Assembly (NCBI RefSeq): GCF_020982545.1 | Contig: NZ_JAJKLK010000005.1 | Location: 248,001-312,000 of the forward strand | Origin: Streptomyces sp. MNU76 | GTDB lineage: Bacteria; Actinomycetota; Actinomycetes; Streptomycetales; Streptomycetaceae | Length of the DNA: 64,000 nucleotides | Direction of reading: 5' to 3' | Part shown: positions 53,223 through 61,994 of the stretch, in pieces | Numbering within the stretch: the first letter of the stretch is position 1 | Layout of the letters: every line of letters starts with the position of its first letter | Notes under the pieces: model-generated | Database searches by the model: none | Told to the model about the DNA's origin: nothing | What the model saw: only the letters and a program-made list of their open reading frames with translations | Program-made: the position numbers and the translations under genes

Positions 53223-53251
53223 AGCATACGGGGGCAGCCAGGCAGGGTCAA
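53223..53251 (-). promoter_or_regulatory. Vegetative promoter of rpsA
   Basis: On the minus strand TTGACC (53246-53251) and TATGCT (53223-53228) are separated by exactly 17 bases, a near-consensus HrdB-type promoter. The start of transcription would be near 53216, giving a leader of about 190 bases before the rpsA ATG. Confidence 0.8.
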
Positions 53252-53340
53252 TGCGCGAAGGCGCACACCCGGGGCGGAACGCCGCATACCCGGCACAAAA
53301 CCTGTCCCATGAGGCCACGCAGGCCTGGGAGACCCCTTTC

Positions 53341-54258
53341 GTGTCACCGCCGGAGCGGGTCGCGGCACGCAGGTTACGGAAGAGTACGACGAGGGAGCCG
53401 ATCATCCAAGAGCCCGAAGTCCACGAAGCCGACGCGGCCCACGGGGCCGGCGGGACGTCCGAGGCGGACGAACCGGAGGCCACCCGCCGCGACGCCGGGG
53501 TGACGGAGAGTTCCCGGGCCAACCGGGGCTGGTGGGACCGGAACGCCGACGACTACCAGGTCGAGCACGGCACGTTCCTCGGCGACGACCGTTTCGTGTG
53601 GGGCCCGGAGGGGCTCGACGAGGTGGAGGCGGAGCTGCTGGGGCCGCCCGAGGAGCTGAAGGGCAAGGACGTCCTGGAGATCGGCGCCGGTGCCGCGCAG
53701 TGCGCGCGCTGGCTGGCCGCCCAGGGGGCCCGTCCGGTGGCCCTGGACCTCTCCCACCGGCAGTTGCAGCACGCGCTGCGCATCGGGAGCTCGTTCCCCC
53801 TGGTGTGCGCCGACGCCGGCGATCTGCCCTTCGCGGACGCCTCCTTCGACCTGGCGTGCTCGGCGTACGGGGCGCTGCCCTTCGTCGCCGACCCGGTGCG
53901 GGTGCTGCGGGAGGTCCGCCGCGTCCTGCGCCCAGGGGGCCGTTTCGTCTTCTCGGTGACCCATCCGATCCGCTGGGCCTTCCCCGACGAGCCCGGCCCC
54001 GAGGGTCTGTCCGTCTCCGGCTCCTACTTCGACCGCACGCCGTACGTCGAGCAGGACGAGCGGGGGCGGGCGGTGTACGTGGAGCACCACCGCACGATCG
54101 GCGACCGTGTCCGGGACGTCGTGGCCGCGGACTTCCGGCTGGTCGACCTGGTCGAGCCGGAGTGGCCCGCCTGGAACTCCTCCGAGTGGGGAGGCTGGTC
54201 CCCGCTGCGCGGCAACCTGATCCCGGGGACGGCGATCTTCGTGTGCGAGCGGGACTGA
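53341..54258 (+). CDS. Class I SAM-dependent methyltransferase
   Basis: The frame is open from 53122, but that stretch holds the divergent rpsA promoter. I propose the GTG at 53341 (305 aa); a GTG at 53500 (VTESSRANRGWWDRNADDYQ) would leave just the conserved domain. The core is clear: KDVLEIGAGAAQCARWLAAQ (motif I), PVALDLSHRQLQHALRIGSS, FPLVCADAGDLPFADASFDL, LREVRRVLRPGGRFVFSVTH, then a long C-terminal part with SGSYFDRTPYVEQDERGRAV and WPAWNSSEWGGWSPLRGNLI. Substrate unknown; the gene is placed just upstream of hrpB on the same strand. Confidence 0.85.
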   Translation: MSPPERVAARRLRKSTTREPIIQEPEVHEADAAHGAGGTSEADEPEATRRDAGVTESSRANRGWWDRNADDYQVEHGTFLGDDRFVWGPEGLDEVEAELLGPPEELKGKDVLEIGAGAAQCARWLAAQGARPVALDLSHRQLQHALRIGSSFPLVCADAGDLPFADASFDLACSAYGALPFVADPVRVLREVRRVLRPGGRFVFSVTHPIRWAFPDEPGPEGLSVSGSYFDRTPYVEQDERGRAVYVEHHRTIGDRVRDVVAADFRLVDLVEPEWPAWNSSEWGGWSPLRGNLIPGTAIFVCERD

Positions 54259-54283
54259 CCCGGGCACGCGACACACTGGGGGC

Positions 54284-56829
54284 GTGATCCGTGACGACGC
54301 CCTGGACGCGCTGCCCGTGCGCGCCGCCCTGCCCGCTCTGGAGGAGGCCCTGGAGGGGTACGGCACCGCCGTCCTCGTGGCGCCGCCCGGCACCGGGAAG
54401 ACGACGCTGGTGCCGCTGGCCCTGGCGGGGCTGCTGAACGGCGACGGACGGCCGGCGCGTCGGGTGGTCGTCGCCGAGCCCCGGCGGATCGCGGCGCGGG
54501 CGGCGGCCCGCCGGATGGCGTGGCTGCTGGGCGAGAAGGTCGGCGACAGCGTCGGGTACACCGTGCGCGGCGAGCGGGTCGTGGGCCGCCGCGGGCGCGT
54601 GGAGGTCGTCACGACCGGTGTCCTGCTGCAGCGACTGCAGCGGGACCAGGAGTTGCCCGGCGTCGACGTCGTCGTGCTCGACGAGTGCCACGAACGGCAT
54701 CTGGACGCGGACACGGTCGCGGCGTTCCTGTTGGACGTGCGGGCGGCGCTGCGGCCCGAGCTGCGGCTGGTGGCGGCGTCGGCGACGACCGACGCGGAGG
54801 GCTGGGCGCGGCTGCTGGGCGGGGCGCCGGTGGTCGCCGCCGAGGGCGTGGCGTATCCGGTGGAGGTGGTGTGGGCGCCGCCGGCCCGTCCGGTGCGGCC
54901 GCCGCACGGGATGCGGGTGGACCCGGCGGCGCTGACGCATGTCGCGTCGGTGGTGCGGCGGGCGCTGGCCGAACGGGAGGGTGACGTCCTGTGTTTCCTG
55001 CCGGGCGTGGGCGAGATCGCGCGCGTGGCGGGGCAGTTGGGCGGGCTCGGTGACGTGGACGTGCTCCAGGTGCACGGTCGGGCGCCACCGCGGTGCAGGA
55101 CGCGGTGCTGGCTGGCGGGGAGCGGCGGCGGGTGGTCCTGGCGACGTCGGTCGCGGAGTCCTCGCTGACGGTGCCCGGTGTGCGGGTGGTCGTGGACTCG
55201 GGGCTCGCGCGGGAGCCGCGGGTCGACCACGCGCGCGGGCTCGGCGCGCTGACGACGCTGCGGGCCTCACGGGCGGCCGGGCGGCAGCGGGCCGGGCGGG
55301 CGGGGCGCGAGGCCCCGGGGTCGTCTACCGGTGCTGGGCGGAGGCCGAGGACGCCCGCCTGCCGCGTTTCCCCGCGCCGGAGATCAAGGTGGCCGACCTG
55401 ACGGCGTTCGCGTTGCAGGTGGCCTGCTGGGGCGATCCGGAGGCGACGGGGCTCGCGCTGCTGGACCCGCCGCCGAGCGGGGCGATGGCGGCGGCGCGCG
55501 GTGTGCTCTCGGCGATCGGGGCGGTCGGCTCCGCCGGTCACGCCACGGAACGGGGTGTACGCATGTCCCGCCTGGGCCTGCATCCCCGGCTGGCCCGGGC
55601 CCTCCTCGACGCGACACCGCTGGTGGGCGCCGAGCTCGCGGCGGAGGTCGTGGCGCTGCTGAGCGAGGAGCCGCCGCGGGAGTACGGCGACGACCTGGCC
55701 GCCGCGTTGCGCCGCGCCCGGCGCGGGGGCGACGCCTACGCGGCCCGCTGGCGCGCGGAGGCCCGGCGCCTGCGGGCCGCGTCGCCGCCCGCGCCCGGCT
55801 CCCCACCGGGTGAGCCGCGCGGCGACGTCGCGAGCGGTGGGACGGCGGTGGGTGCCGGGGCGATCACGGGGTCGGGGTGGTGGCCGCTCTGGCGTTCCCG
55901 GAGCGGGTGGCTCGACGTGACGGTGGGGCGTTCCTCATGGTGTCCGGGACCCGGGCCGAGGTGCCGGAGGGGTCCGGGTTGCGAGCGGGGCCCTGGATCG
56001 CCGTGGCCGTCGCCGACCGGGCGGTGGGCGGCGGGCACGCGCGCGTGCGGCTCGGGGTCGCGATCGACGAGGGGGTCGCCCGGGAGGCGGCCGGGGTCTG
56101 TACCGGCGGGACGAGGAGGTCGCGTGGCGGGACGGGGACGTGGTGGCTCGCCGGGTGGAGCGGCTGGGGGCCGTGGAGCTGGCGGTGCGGCCGTTGCGGG
56201 AGGCCGCGCCCGCGCGCGTGCGGGAGGCGTTGCTGGAGGGGCTGCGGGACGAGGGGTTCGGGCTGTTGCGGTGGTCCGAGGACGCGGCGCGGCTGCGGGA
56301 GCGGCTGGCGTTCCTGAGGGGGCGGCTCGGTGAACCCTGGCCCGACGTGTCCGACGGTGCCCTGCACGCGCGCGTGGAGGAGTGGCTGGAGCCCGAGTTG
56401 AGCCGGGCCCGGCGGCGGGCCGACCTCGGGCGGATCGATGCCGGGCAGGGGCTGCGGCGGCTGCTGCCGTGGGCCGCGGGGGACGCCGTACGGCTGGACG
56501 AGCTGGCGCCCGAGCGGATCGAGGTGCCGAGCGGGTCCCGGATCCGGGTCGACTACGCGCGGCCCGAACAGCCGGTGCTGGCGGTGAAGTTGCAGGAGAT
56601 GTTCGGGCTGCGGGAGTCACCCGTGCTGGCCGGGGTTCCGGTGCTGGTGCATCTGTTGTCCCCCGCCGGGCGGCCCGCCGCCGTCACCGCCGATCTCGCC
56701 TCGTTCTGGCGGGACGGGTACCGGGCCGTACGGGCGGAGCTGCGGGGCCGTTATCCCAAGCATCCGTGGCCGGAGGACCCGGCGACGGCCGAGCCCACCC
56801 GGTTCACCAACGCGCGGCTCAGGCGTTGA
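54284..56829 (+). CDS. hrpB: ATP-dependent RNA helicase HrpB (four frame changes)
   Basis: From a GTG at 54284 to the TGA at 56827-56829 the region encodes the whole of an HrpB-like DExH helicase: TAVLVAPPGTGKTTLVPLAL (Walker A), VVVLDECHERHLDADTVAAF (DECH box), LRLVAASATTDAEGWARLLG, VLATSVAESSLTVPGVRVVV, the GRAGR region near 55300, then the HrpB-specific C-terminal part to TFRFTNARLRR-like FTNARLRR. It is broken near 55085, 55315, 55865 and 56115. Each step goes to the frame one base earlier, as for four single-base deletions, while total length (about 848 codons) stays normal. At 55315, adding one G to a ccccgggg run restores PGVVYRCW. Sequencing indels are the simplest explanation. Confidence 0.75.
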
Positions 56830-57811
56830 CCGGCTCGGACGCCGGGGACTTCGCGGACTCCGGTTCGCCGGGCCTGCGGCCGCGGGCCTCGACGTAGAGG
56901 GAGAGGGCGAGGAGCAGCAGGCCGAGCCCCAGGAAGCCCCAGGGGAGGTAGGAGGTCATGAGGAGGACGAGGAGGCGCTGGGACTCGACCAGGTCGACGG
57001 TGTGCTCGATGTAGTCCTCGCGCATCTTCACGTGCCCGGCGAAGGCGGTCACCTTCTCGCGGTCGCCGAGGAGTGTGCCGCCGCGCAGTTCCTCCTTGTG
57101 GATCTCCTCGCCGTAGACGGGGGCTCCGGTGACGGGTTCCACCCAGAACTTGCGGACCGTGGTGTACCAGCGGGTCGTGCCCGTCTGCGCGACCGTCTCC
57201 CGGGTGATGCCTTCCACGGGCATGGTGCGGGGGAAGGGGACCTCGGTCCAGGGGATGGTCTGTTCGAAGTAGTAGACCTCGACGCCGCGGAAGTCCTGGG
57301 TGCCCTTGTAGTGGATGGGGGCGGTGATCCGGGCCTGGGCGTCGAAGTACTCGTAGTCCCGCTTCTCGGTGAGGAAGGGCCACTTGAACTCCAGGCCCCG
57401 GCGCCGTACGGGGTCGCCGTCGACCATCTCGCCCTTGGCGTGGACGGGTTCCTGGGTGTGGGCGTCGAAGATGTAGCGCTCGGGGATGCGGGAGACCATC
57501 TCGCCGTCGGGGCCCTGGACGTACGACAGGCCGTCCCAGACGACGACGTCCCGGTCGGTGCTCTTCTCGATCTCCTCGGAGGCCTCCACGTTGCCCTTGA
57601 GGGTCTGCACGATGGTGACCTTCGGGACCGTGCGGGCGGTCATCGTGCCGTAGTCGAGGAGGGTGGCGTCCTTGGCCTCCAGGACCATGTCCTGGTACTG
57701 GTTCGCCGGGATCTTGGCCAGGTTCGGGAAGGCGTACCAGCGCAGCAGTGGGGACAGCGCGGTGAAGAACACGGCGAGCGCGAGCAGGATCAGACCGGCC
57801 CTACGGCGCAT
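56819..57811 (-). CDS. DUF3068 family membrane-anchored protein
   Basis: The 330-aa protein has one N-terminal helix (AGLILLALAVFFTALSPLLR) and one near the C-terminus (LLVLLMTSYLPWGFLGLGLL followed by LLALSLYVEARGRRPG), so most of it (residues 30-280) lies outside the membrane. DUF3068 blocks are FPNLAKIPANQYQDMVLEAK, VWDGLSYVQGPDGEMVSRIP and ERYIFDAHTQEPV, KWPFLTEKRDYEYFDAQARI and TTVRKFWVEPVTGAPVYGEE. The family (also named for PorA-like proteins) is of unknown function. Its stop overlaps the end of the convergent hrpB by eleven bases. Confidence 0.93.
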   Translation of the reverse strand: MRRRAGLILLALAVFFTALSPLLRWYAFPNLAKIPANQYQDMVLEAKDATLLDYGTMTARTVPKVTIVQTLKGNVEASEEIEKSTDRDVVVWDGLSYVQGPDGEMVSRIPERYIFDAHTQEPVHAKGEMVDGDPVRRRGLEFKWPFLTEKRDYEYFDAQARITAPIHYKGTQDFRGVEVYYFEQTIPWTEVPFPRTMPVEGITRETVAQTGTTRWYTTVRKFWVEPVTGAPVYGEEIHKEELRGGTLLGDREKVTAFAGHVKMREDYIEHTVDLVESQRLLVLLMTSYLPWGFLGLGLLLLALSLYVEARGRRPGEPESAKSPASEPVNA

Positions 57812-57833
57812 CTCGGGTCTCCCTCCCTGGCGG

Positions 57834-57968
57834 TCACGGATGTGCGGGGACCGTCGTCAGCAGCGGCTTCGGTGACGTCTTGCCCGTCGGTGAGCCCAGC
57901 GCGGTGAGCGTGAACACCAGGGCGAGAGCGAGGGCGAGACCGCTCGCGGCGGCGATCAGGGCGCGCAT
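57834..57968 (-). CDS. SPW_0924 family small protein
   Basis: This 44-aa gene is too short for most callers, but the ATG at 57968 has a GGGAGG box and the product is typical of the family: one hydrophobic helix (MRALIAAASGLALALALVFT) followed by ALGSPTGKTSPKPLLTTVPA and HP. It lies 22 bases upstream of the DUF3068 gene on the same strand, so the two probably form an operon. The function is unknown; topology suggests a membrane-tethered peptide. Confidence 0.85.
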   Translation of the reverse strand: MRALIAAASGLALALALVFTLTALGSPTGKTSPKPLLTTVPAHP

Positions 57969-58075
57969 ACGGACCTCCCGACTACGGGCCCCATGACGGG
58001 AACTGATAGGTCATCAGGTTCGGCACCGTAACAACGGGCGCGCCAGATGAGAACACGTCGCGCACGGACGACGAC

Positions 58076-58101
58076 GGCGCCCCTCGTGGAGGAGGGGCGC
58101 C
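58076..58101 (-). terminator. Hairpin terminator after the transglycosylase gene
   Basis: ggcgcccctc (58076-58085) and gaggggcgcc (58092-58101) form a perfect 10-bp stem, 42 bases downstream of the stop of the minus-strand transglycosylase gene. Confidence 0.75.
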
Positions 58102-58142
58102 GCCGTGGCCGTACGGACGGCCGAGAGGTCCAGGACTCGCGT

Positions 58143-59942
58143 CTAGGACGCGCTGGGGCTCGGCGTCGCCGGCTCCGTCGCGTCCGTCGCGTCCGTCGTC
58201 TCCGTGGGTTCGGCCGGCTCGGTCGGCTCGGCCGGGTCCTCCACCTTCAGTTCGAGCGTGAGGGTCGCACCGCCCTCGGTCTCGATGCGCAGCAGGAACG
58301 TGCCGACGGCGTCGTCGGAGTAGAGCTTCGGGAGCTTGAGGGCACCGTCGGCGTCGGTCTCCAGGCCGGTCAGGGTGCGGATGGGGTTGCCCGCCGCGTC
58401 CTTGTCGAAGTAGGGGCCCTGGTCGTTCACGGTGGTGTCGAGGAGGGACTTGATCAGGGTCGCCCTGACGGCGACCTTGTCGGCGACCTCTCCCCTGTAG
58501 GTGGCCTTGAGTTCGATCTGCTCGGCGAACTCGCCGTTCGGCACGCAGGTCAGCGCGGTGGTGCCGGTGCGGGCGAGGGCGTCGGCCCGGCGGGCGGTGA
58601 CGGTGACCTTGTGGTCGAGGGCGGTCACGGAGCGGCCCACGACGGTGGCCCGGACGGTGACGGTGCCCGTCTTCTCGCCGGCCACCAGCGCGGGGGCGGT
58701 CGCCTTGCCCGTGCTGTCGGTGATGACGGTGGCCACCTTCTCACCGCCGGTGAACGTGGTGTCGGTGCCGCCGACGACGGTGAACCGGACCCGGACCTTC
58801 GCGACGGCCTTGCCAGCCTTGGTCTCGGTGCGGGTGGCGAGCCTGCCGGCGAAGGTGTCCCCCGCCATGGCCGTGAGGTTCGACGCGCCCGCGTTCTCCA
58901 GGTGGTGCACCGAGTCCGTGGGCGTGCCCGGCGGCGTGGTGGTGGGCGGCTTCGGGGTGCTGCTGCCGCCACCACCCGGCTCGCCGGTGCCGGGCTTCCC
59001 CGGCTTGGACGGCTTGGACGGCTTGGACGGCTTGGACGGATCCGACGGCTTGGGGCTGGGGCTCGTCGTGGAGCCGCCGCCGTTGCGGCCGCCGGTGTTG
59101 TTGCCGTTGCCGCCGCTCGGCGTCTGCGGCAGGGAGCCGGTGCCGTCCGGGATCTCGTGCGTGCCCTTGCGGTAGTGCTCCAGCCACCTCATGACGGTGT
59201 TGTAGTACTCCGTCGAGTTGTTGTAGCTGAGGATCGCGCTGCGCAGGTTGGCGTCGTTCGACAGGTCCCAGTCGAAGCGGCACAGGTAGTGGCCGGCGGC
59301 GAGGGCGGCGTCGTAGATGTTGTTGGGGTCCTCGGCACCGTCGTCGTTGCCGTCGCGGCCCGCCCACTCCCAGGTGGAGGGGATGAACTGCATGGGGCCG
59401 ACCGCGCGGTCGTGCGTGCTGTCGTCGTCGTGGACGCCGTTGTCGGTGTCGCTGATGTTCGCGAAGCCGTTGCCGTTGAGCTGGGGGCCGAGGATCTTGC
59501 CGATCGTCGTGCCCTCGGCGTCGACACGGCCGCCGCGCGCCTGTCCGGACTCGACCTTGCCGATGGCCGCGAGGAGTTGCCAGGGCAGGTTGCAGCCGGG
59601 CTTGGACGCGCGCAGGGACGCCTCGGCCTTCTTGTAGGCGTCGAGGACGGTCGCGGGTATGCCGCTCTCGCTGCCGCCGGCGGTGCCGGAGGTGTCGCCC
59701 GGACCCGTCGTCGGGGTGGGGCTGTCGAGAGGCGGAAGGTCCGTGTAGTACCGCGAGTTGCCGGTGGCCGTCTCGTCGGCCTGGGTGCTCATCTCCGGGG
59801 AGGGCGAACCCGTGGCCTGTCTGCCCGCGCTGTCGGTGGTCACTCCCGGGGCCTGGGAAGCGGCGAGCGCCGCTACCGTGGCCGCGGCCAGGGCGGTCGT
59901 GGCCGCCCCCTTGCGGAGCCTCAAACCGAACTGCGCCGCCAT
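58143..59942 (-). CDS. Secreted lytic transglycosylase with Ig-like C-terminal domains
   Basis: The ATG at 59942 (MAAQFGLRLRKGAATTALAA) follows GGGAGGGG; product 599 aa with a Sec signal peptide. The lytic transglycosylase domain (residues about 95-250) has NLPWQLLAAIGKVESGQARG with the catalytic Glu, DRAVGPMQFIPSTWEWAGRD, and AALAAGHYLCRFDWDLSNDA. A disordered linker follows with four SKP repeats encoded by 9-bp tandem units at 59002-59037. The C-terminal half resembles two beta-sandwich (Ig/invasin-like) domains (KVRVRFTVVGGTDTTFTGGE, VTVRATVVGRSVTALDHKVT), then an acidic Thr/Pro tail. It cuts peptidoglycan strands outside the cell; the C-terminal part may bind the wall. Confidence 0.9.
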   Translation of the reverse strand: MAAQFGLRLRKGAATTALAAATVAALAASQAPGVTTDSAGRQATGSPSPEMSTQADETATGNSRYYTDLPPLDSPTPTTGPGDTSGTAGGSESGIPATVLDAYKKAEASLRASKPGCNLPWQLLAAIGKVESGQARGGRVDAEGTTIGKILGPQLNGNGFANISDTDNGVHDDDSTHDRAVGPMQFIPSTWEWAGRDGNDDGAEDPNNIYDAALAAGHYLCRFDWDLSNDANLRSAILSYNNSTEYYNTVMRWLEHYRKGTHEIPDGTGSLPQTPSGGNGNNTGGRNGGGSTTSPSPKPSDPSKPSKPSKPSKPGKPGTGEPGGGGSSTPKPPTTTPPGTPTDSVHHLENAGASNLTAMAGDTFAGRLATRTETKAGKAVAKVRVRFTVVGGTDTTFTGGEKVATVITDSTGKATAPALVAGEKTGTVTVRATVVGRSVTALDHKVTVTARRADALARTGTTALTCVPNGEFAEQIELKATYRGEVADKVAVRATLIKSLLDTTVNDQGPYFDKDAAGNPIRTLTGLETDADGALKLPKLYSDDAVGTFLLRIETEGGATLTLELKVEDPAEPTEPAEPTETTDATDATEPATPSPSAS

Positions 59943-60320
59943 TGAGTGAACCCCTCCCGGTGGCCGAACGCCTCGGCGTTCTTCCCGTCTCGTGATGTCT
60001 CGGGCATTTCTTCCGGTTTCGCCGGACCGGCTTCCCCGCCCAGGTACACCGACTCCGGAGTTCCGGTCTTGGTTGCGCTCTTCCGGCATTCCTTTTTCCA
60101 GAACTCCGGTGACCACCGCGCCGACCGGCACGACGGCCCAGGCGACCCTACGACAACTTCCGTCGCCCGGACACCCGTTCGTGCCCGGTATTCACCGATT
60201 GGCCTTATCGGTTTTCTGTCGGTGGGCGTCTTTCCGGAGGGCCGCGCTCCCTTCACGCATACTGGCGACCGGTCATCGCCGGTCGATCCGTCCGGCCAAA
60301 GTCCGTCACAGGGGGACGAC
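59943..60320. promoter_or_regulatory. Divergent intergenic region
   Basis: These 378 bases separate the divergent transglycosylase and DUF4184 genes. Short inverted stretches around 60270-60292 (gcgaccggtcatcgccggtcg) could be regulatory. The frame open across it shows no coding character that I trust. It presumably holds both promoters. Confidence 0.4.
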
Positions 60321-61175
60321 TTGCCCTTCACGCTCAGCCACGCGGCCGCCGTACTGCCCGCCCTGCGGGGAAACGGGACCGGGCGCGGGCCCCTGGCGCC
60401 CTCGGTGCTCGTGGCCGGTTCGTTCGCGCCCGACATGACCTACTACGCGGCGAGTGTGCTGCCCGAGGCCATGGAGTTCGGCGATGTCACGCACTCCTTC
60501 ACCGGGGTCTTCACCGTCGACGTACTCGTCACCTGGGCGCTGGTCGGGCTGTGGCTGGTGCTCCGGGAGCCGCTGGTGGCGCTGCTGCCGAGAGGGCGGC
60601 AGGGGAGGGTGGCCGCGCTGGTGCGGTGCGGAACGGGGGCGCGGCGGTTCAGCCCCTCGGTCGCGCTGTGGTGGTACGTCTCGGCCGCCCTCGGTTCGCT
60701 GACCCATGTGGTGTGGGACGCGTTCACGCATCTCGACCGGTGGGGAATGCGGCTCTTCCCCGTCCTCGGCGAGGAGATCGCGGGCTCGCCGCTCTACTGG
60801 TACCTCCAGTACGGCGGCTCCGCCGTCGCGGCGGTCGTCCTCGCCGTCTTCGCCGTGCGGGCGCTGCGCCGGCAGCCGGCGGGCGAGCCCGTGGGCGTGC
60901 CGGTGCTCTCCTCGGCCGACCGGTGGGTGGCGGGCGTCGTCATCGGCGGGTGCGCACTGGTGGCGGCGGTGCAGCGGGTGGCCCGATGGTGGGCGTACTG
61001 GGGGTCGGTCGCCAAGCCGTACGAGGTGATCCCGACCCTGTGCTTCGGGGCGGGCGCCGGGCTGGTGGTCGGCGTGGTCCTCTACGGCGTCGGCGTCAGG
61101 GCGCGGCGCCCGGCTCCTGCCGTTGCGGCGCCCGCGGCCGACGCGGAGGCGGCGGACAGTCCCGTCCGCCGCTGA
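60321..61175 (+). CDS. DUF4184 family membrane protein
   Basis: The start is a TTG at 60321 (read as LPFTLSHAAAVLPALRGNGT) with AGGGGG six bases upstream, which reproduces the usual MPFTLSHAAAVLP beginning of the family; product 284 aa. About five to six hydrophobic helices follow (VDVLVTWALVGLWLVLREPL, GGSAVAAVVLAVFAVRALRR, WVAGVVIGGCALVAAVQRVA). Conserved residues include FAPDMTYYAA, DVTHSFTGVF and LTHVVWDAFTHLDRWGMRLF, a His/Asp set reminiscent of metal-dependent membrane hydrolases. Function unknown. Confidence 0.88.
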   Translation: MPFTLSHAAAVLPALRGNGTGRGPLAPSVLVAGSFAPDMTYYAASVLPEAMEFGDVTHSFTGVFTVDVLVTWALVGLWLVLREPLVALLPRGRQGRVAALVRCGTGARRFSPSVALWWYVSAALGSLTHVVWDAFTHLDRWGMRLFPVLGEEIAGSPLYWYLQYGGSAVAAVVLAVFAVRALRRQPAGEPVGVPVLSSADRWVAGVVIGGCALVAAVQRVARWWAYWGSVAKPYEVIPTLCFGAGAGLVVGVVLYGVGVRARRPAPAVAAPAADAEAADSPVRR

Positions 61176-61555
61176 GTGCGGGGCGCCGGAGCGGGGCGCC
61201 ACGGGGAGGCGGGTCTGGCGGCGCGTGCCGCGTACGGCGGACGTGGCCGAGGAGGGCCGCGAGGGGTGGGTCAGCGGCCAGGGGTAGAGGCTGTGCGGCC
61301 GCCGGACGCGGGTGCGGGTCCAGGGGCCCCGGGTGAGGCGGGTTCGCACCCTGACAGGCGGGTGGCAGCTGTCGCTGTACGACGGCGGAGCGTGCGTATG
61401 CCCATGCGGGCATCCTTACGGCTGTGCTGCGGCGGGGGCGCGGTGGTGGGGGCTGGTCGGGTGACCCCGGCGGGGCCGGGGGTCGTTTCGGGTTCGGGTT
61501 CGAGTGCGGTTTCAGGTGCGGGCCGTTGTGGTGTGTGTTGTCGGGTGCGGGTGCG

Positions 61556-61745
61556 GTGGGGGCTGGTCGCGCAGTTCCCCGCGCCCCTGAAAAGCCGGGG
61601 CTGCGCCCCGTGCTTTTCATCCCACGACCCGGCCGTCTTTCATCCCACGACCCGGCCGTCTTTCGGCGCGCCGGGCCGCGGTCTTTCAGGCCCGCAGGGC
61701 CTGGTCTTTCAGGGGCGCGGGGAACTGCGCGAGAAGCCCCACCGG
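61556..61745. repeat. Pair of inverted REP-like sequences (copies 4 and 5) forming a long hairpin
   Basis: ggtgggggctggtcgcgcag at 61556 through ccccgcgcccctgaaaag near 61603 has its reverse complement at about 61703-61745 (tttcaggggcgcggggaact, then gcgcgagaagccccacc). With a further inner hairpin (ccggggctgcgcccc) this gives a stem of about 40 bp with a 100-base loop, which could act as a strong transcription end for both sides. Confidence 0.7.
61615..61660. repeat. Tandem duplication of 23 bp
   Basis: tttcatcccacgacccggcc plus gtc occurs twice in a row, at 61615-61637 and 61638-61660, without a mismatch. It lies in the loop between the two REP-like arms. Confidence 0.9.
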
Positions 61746-61780
61746 ACCCGCGCCCGACGACGAAGGCCCACCAGGATTAC

Positions 61781-61994
61781 TAGGGCGTGTTTCGGAAGTC
61801 CCTTCTGCTCTGCGACGCCCGGCACGCTCCCCCGGTCTCGGCTGGCGCTCGACCGGGAGGTACCCCCACCGCCGCACCGGACGAAAGGCCAAGTACACCC
61901 AGTACGAGGCCTTTCGTCCGGCGCGCCGAGAGCACGCACCGGACGCCGCAGAGCCGCCCTTCGGGCGACGAAGGGACTTCCGAAACACGCCCTA
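61781..61994 (-). mobile_element. MITE-like element, copy B (214 bp)
   Basis: This is an inverted copy of the element at 20763-20976, with two differences by my reading. Its outer ends are tagggcgtgtttcggaagtc and gacttccgaaacacgcccta, and CTAG occurs at both boundaries (61780-61783 and 61992-61995). The right-hand CTAG contains the TAG stop codon of polA on the minus strand. No gene is encoded. Confidence 0.9.

Larger units (their letters stand above)
61176..61780. other. Repeat-rich intergenic region downstream of DUF4184 gene
   Basis: No gene is supported in these 605 bases. The second half is made of REP-like palindromes and a tandem duplication, described separately, which lead up to the MITE at the polA end. 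Confidence 0.6.

Noticed and set aside
53122..53340. Longer start for the methyltransferase after rpsA
   Set aside because: This stretch contains the divergent rpsA promoter and leader; its translation has no conserved features.
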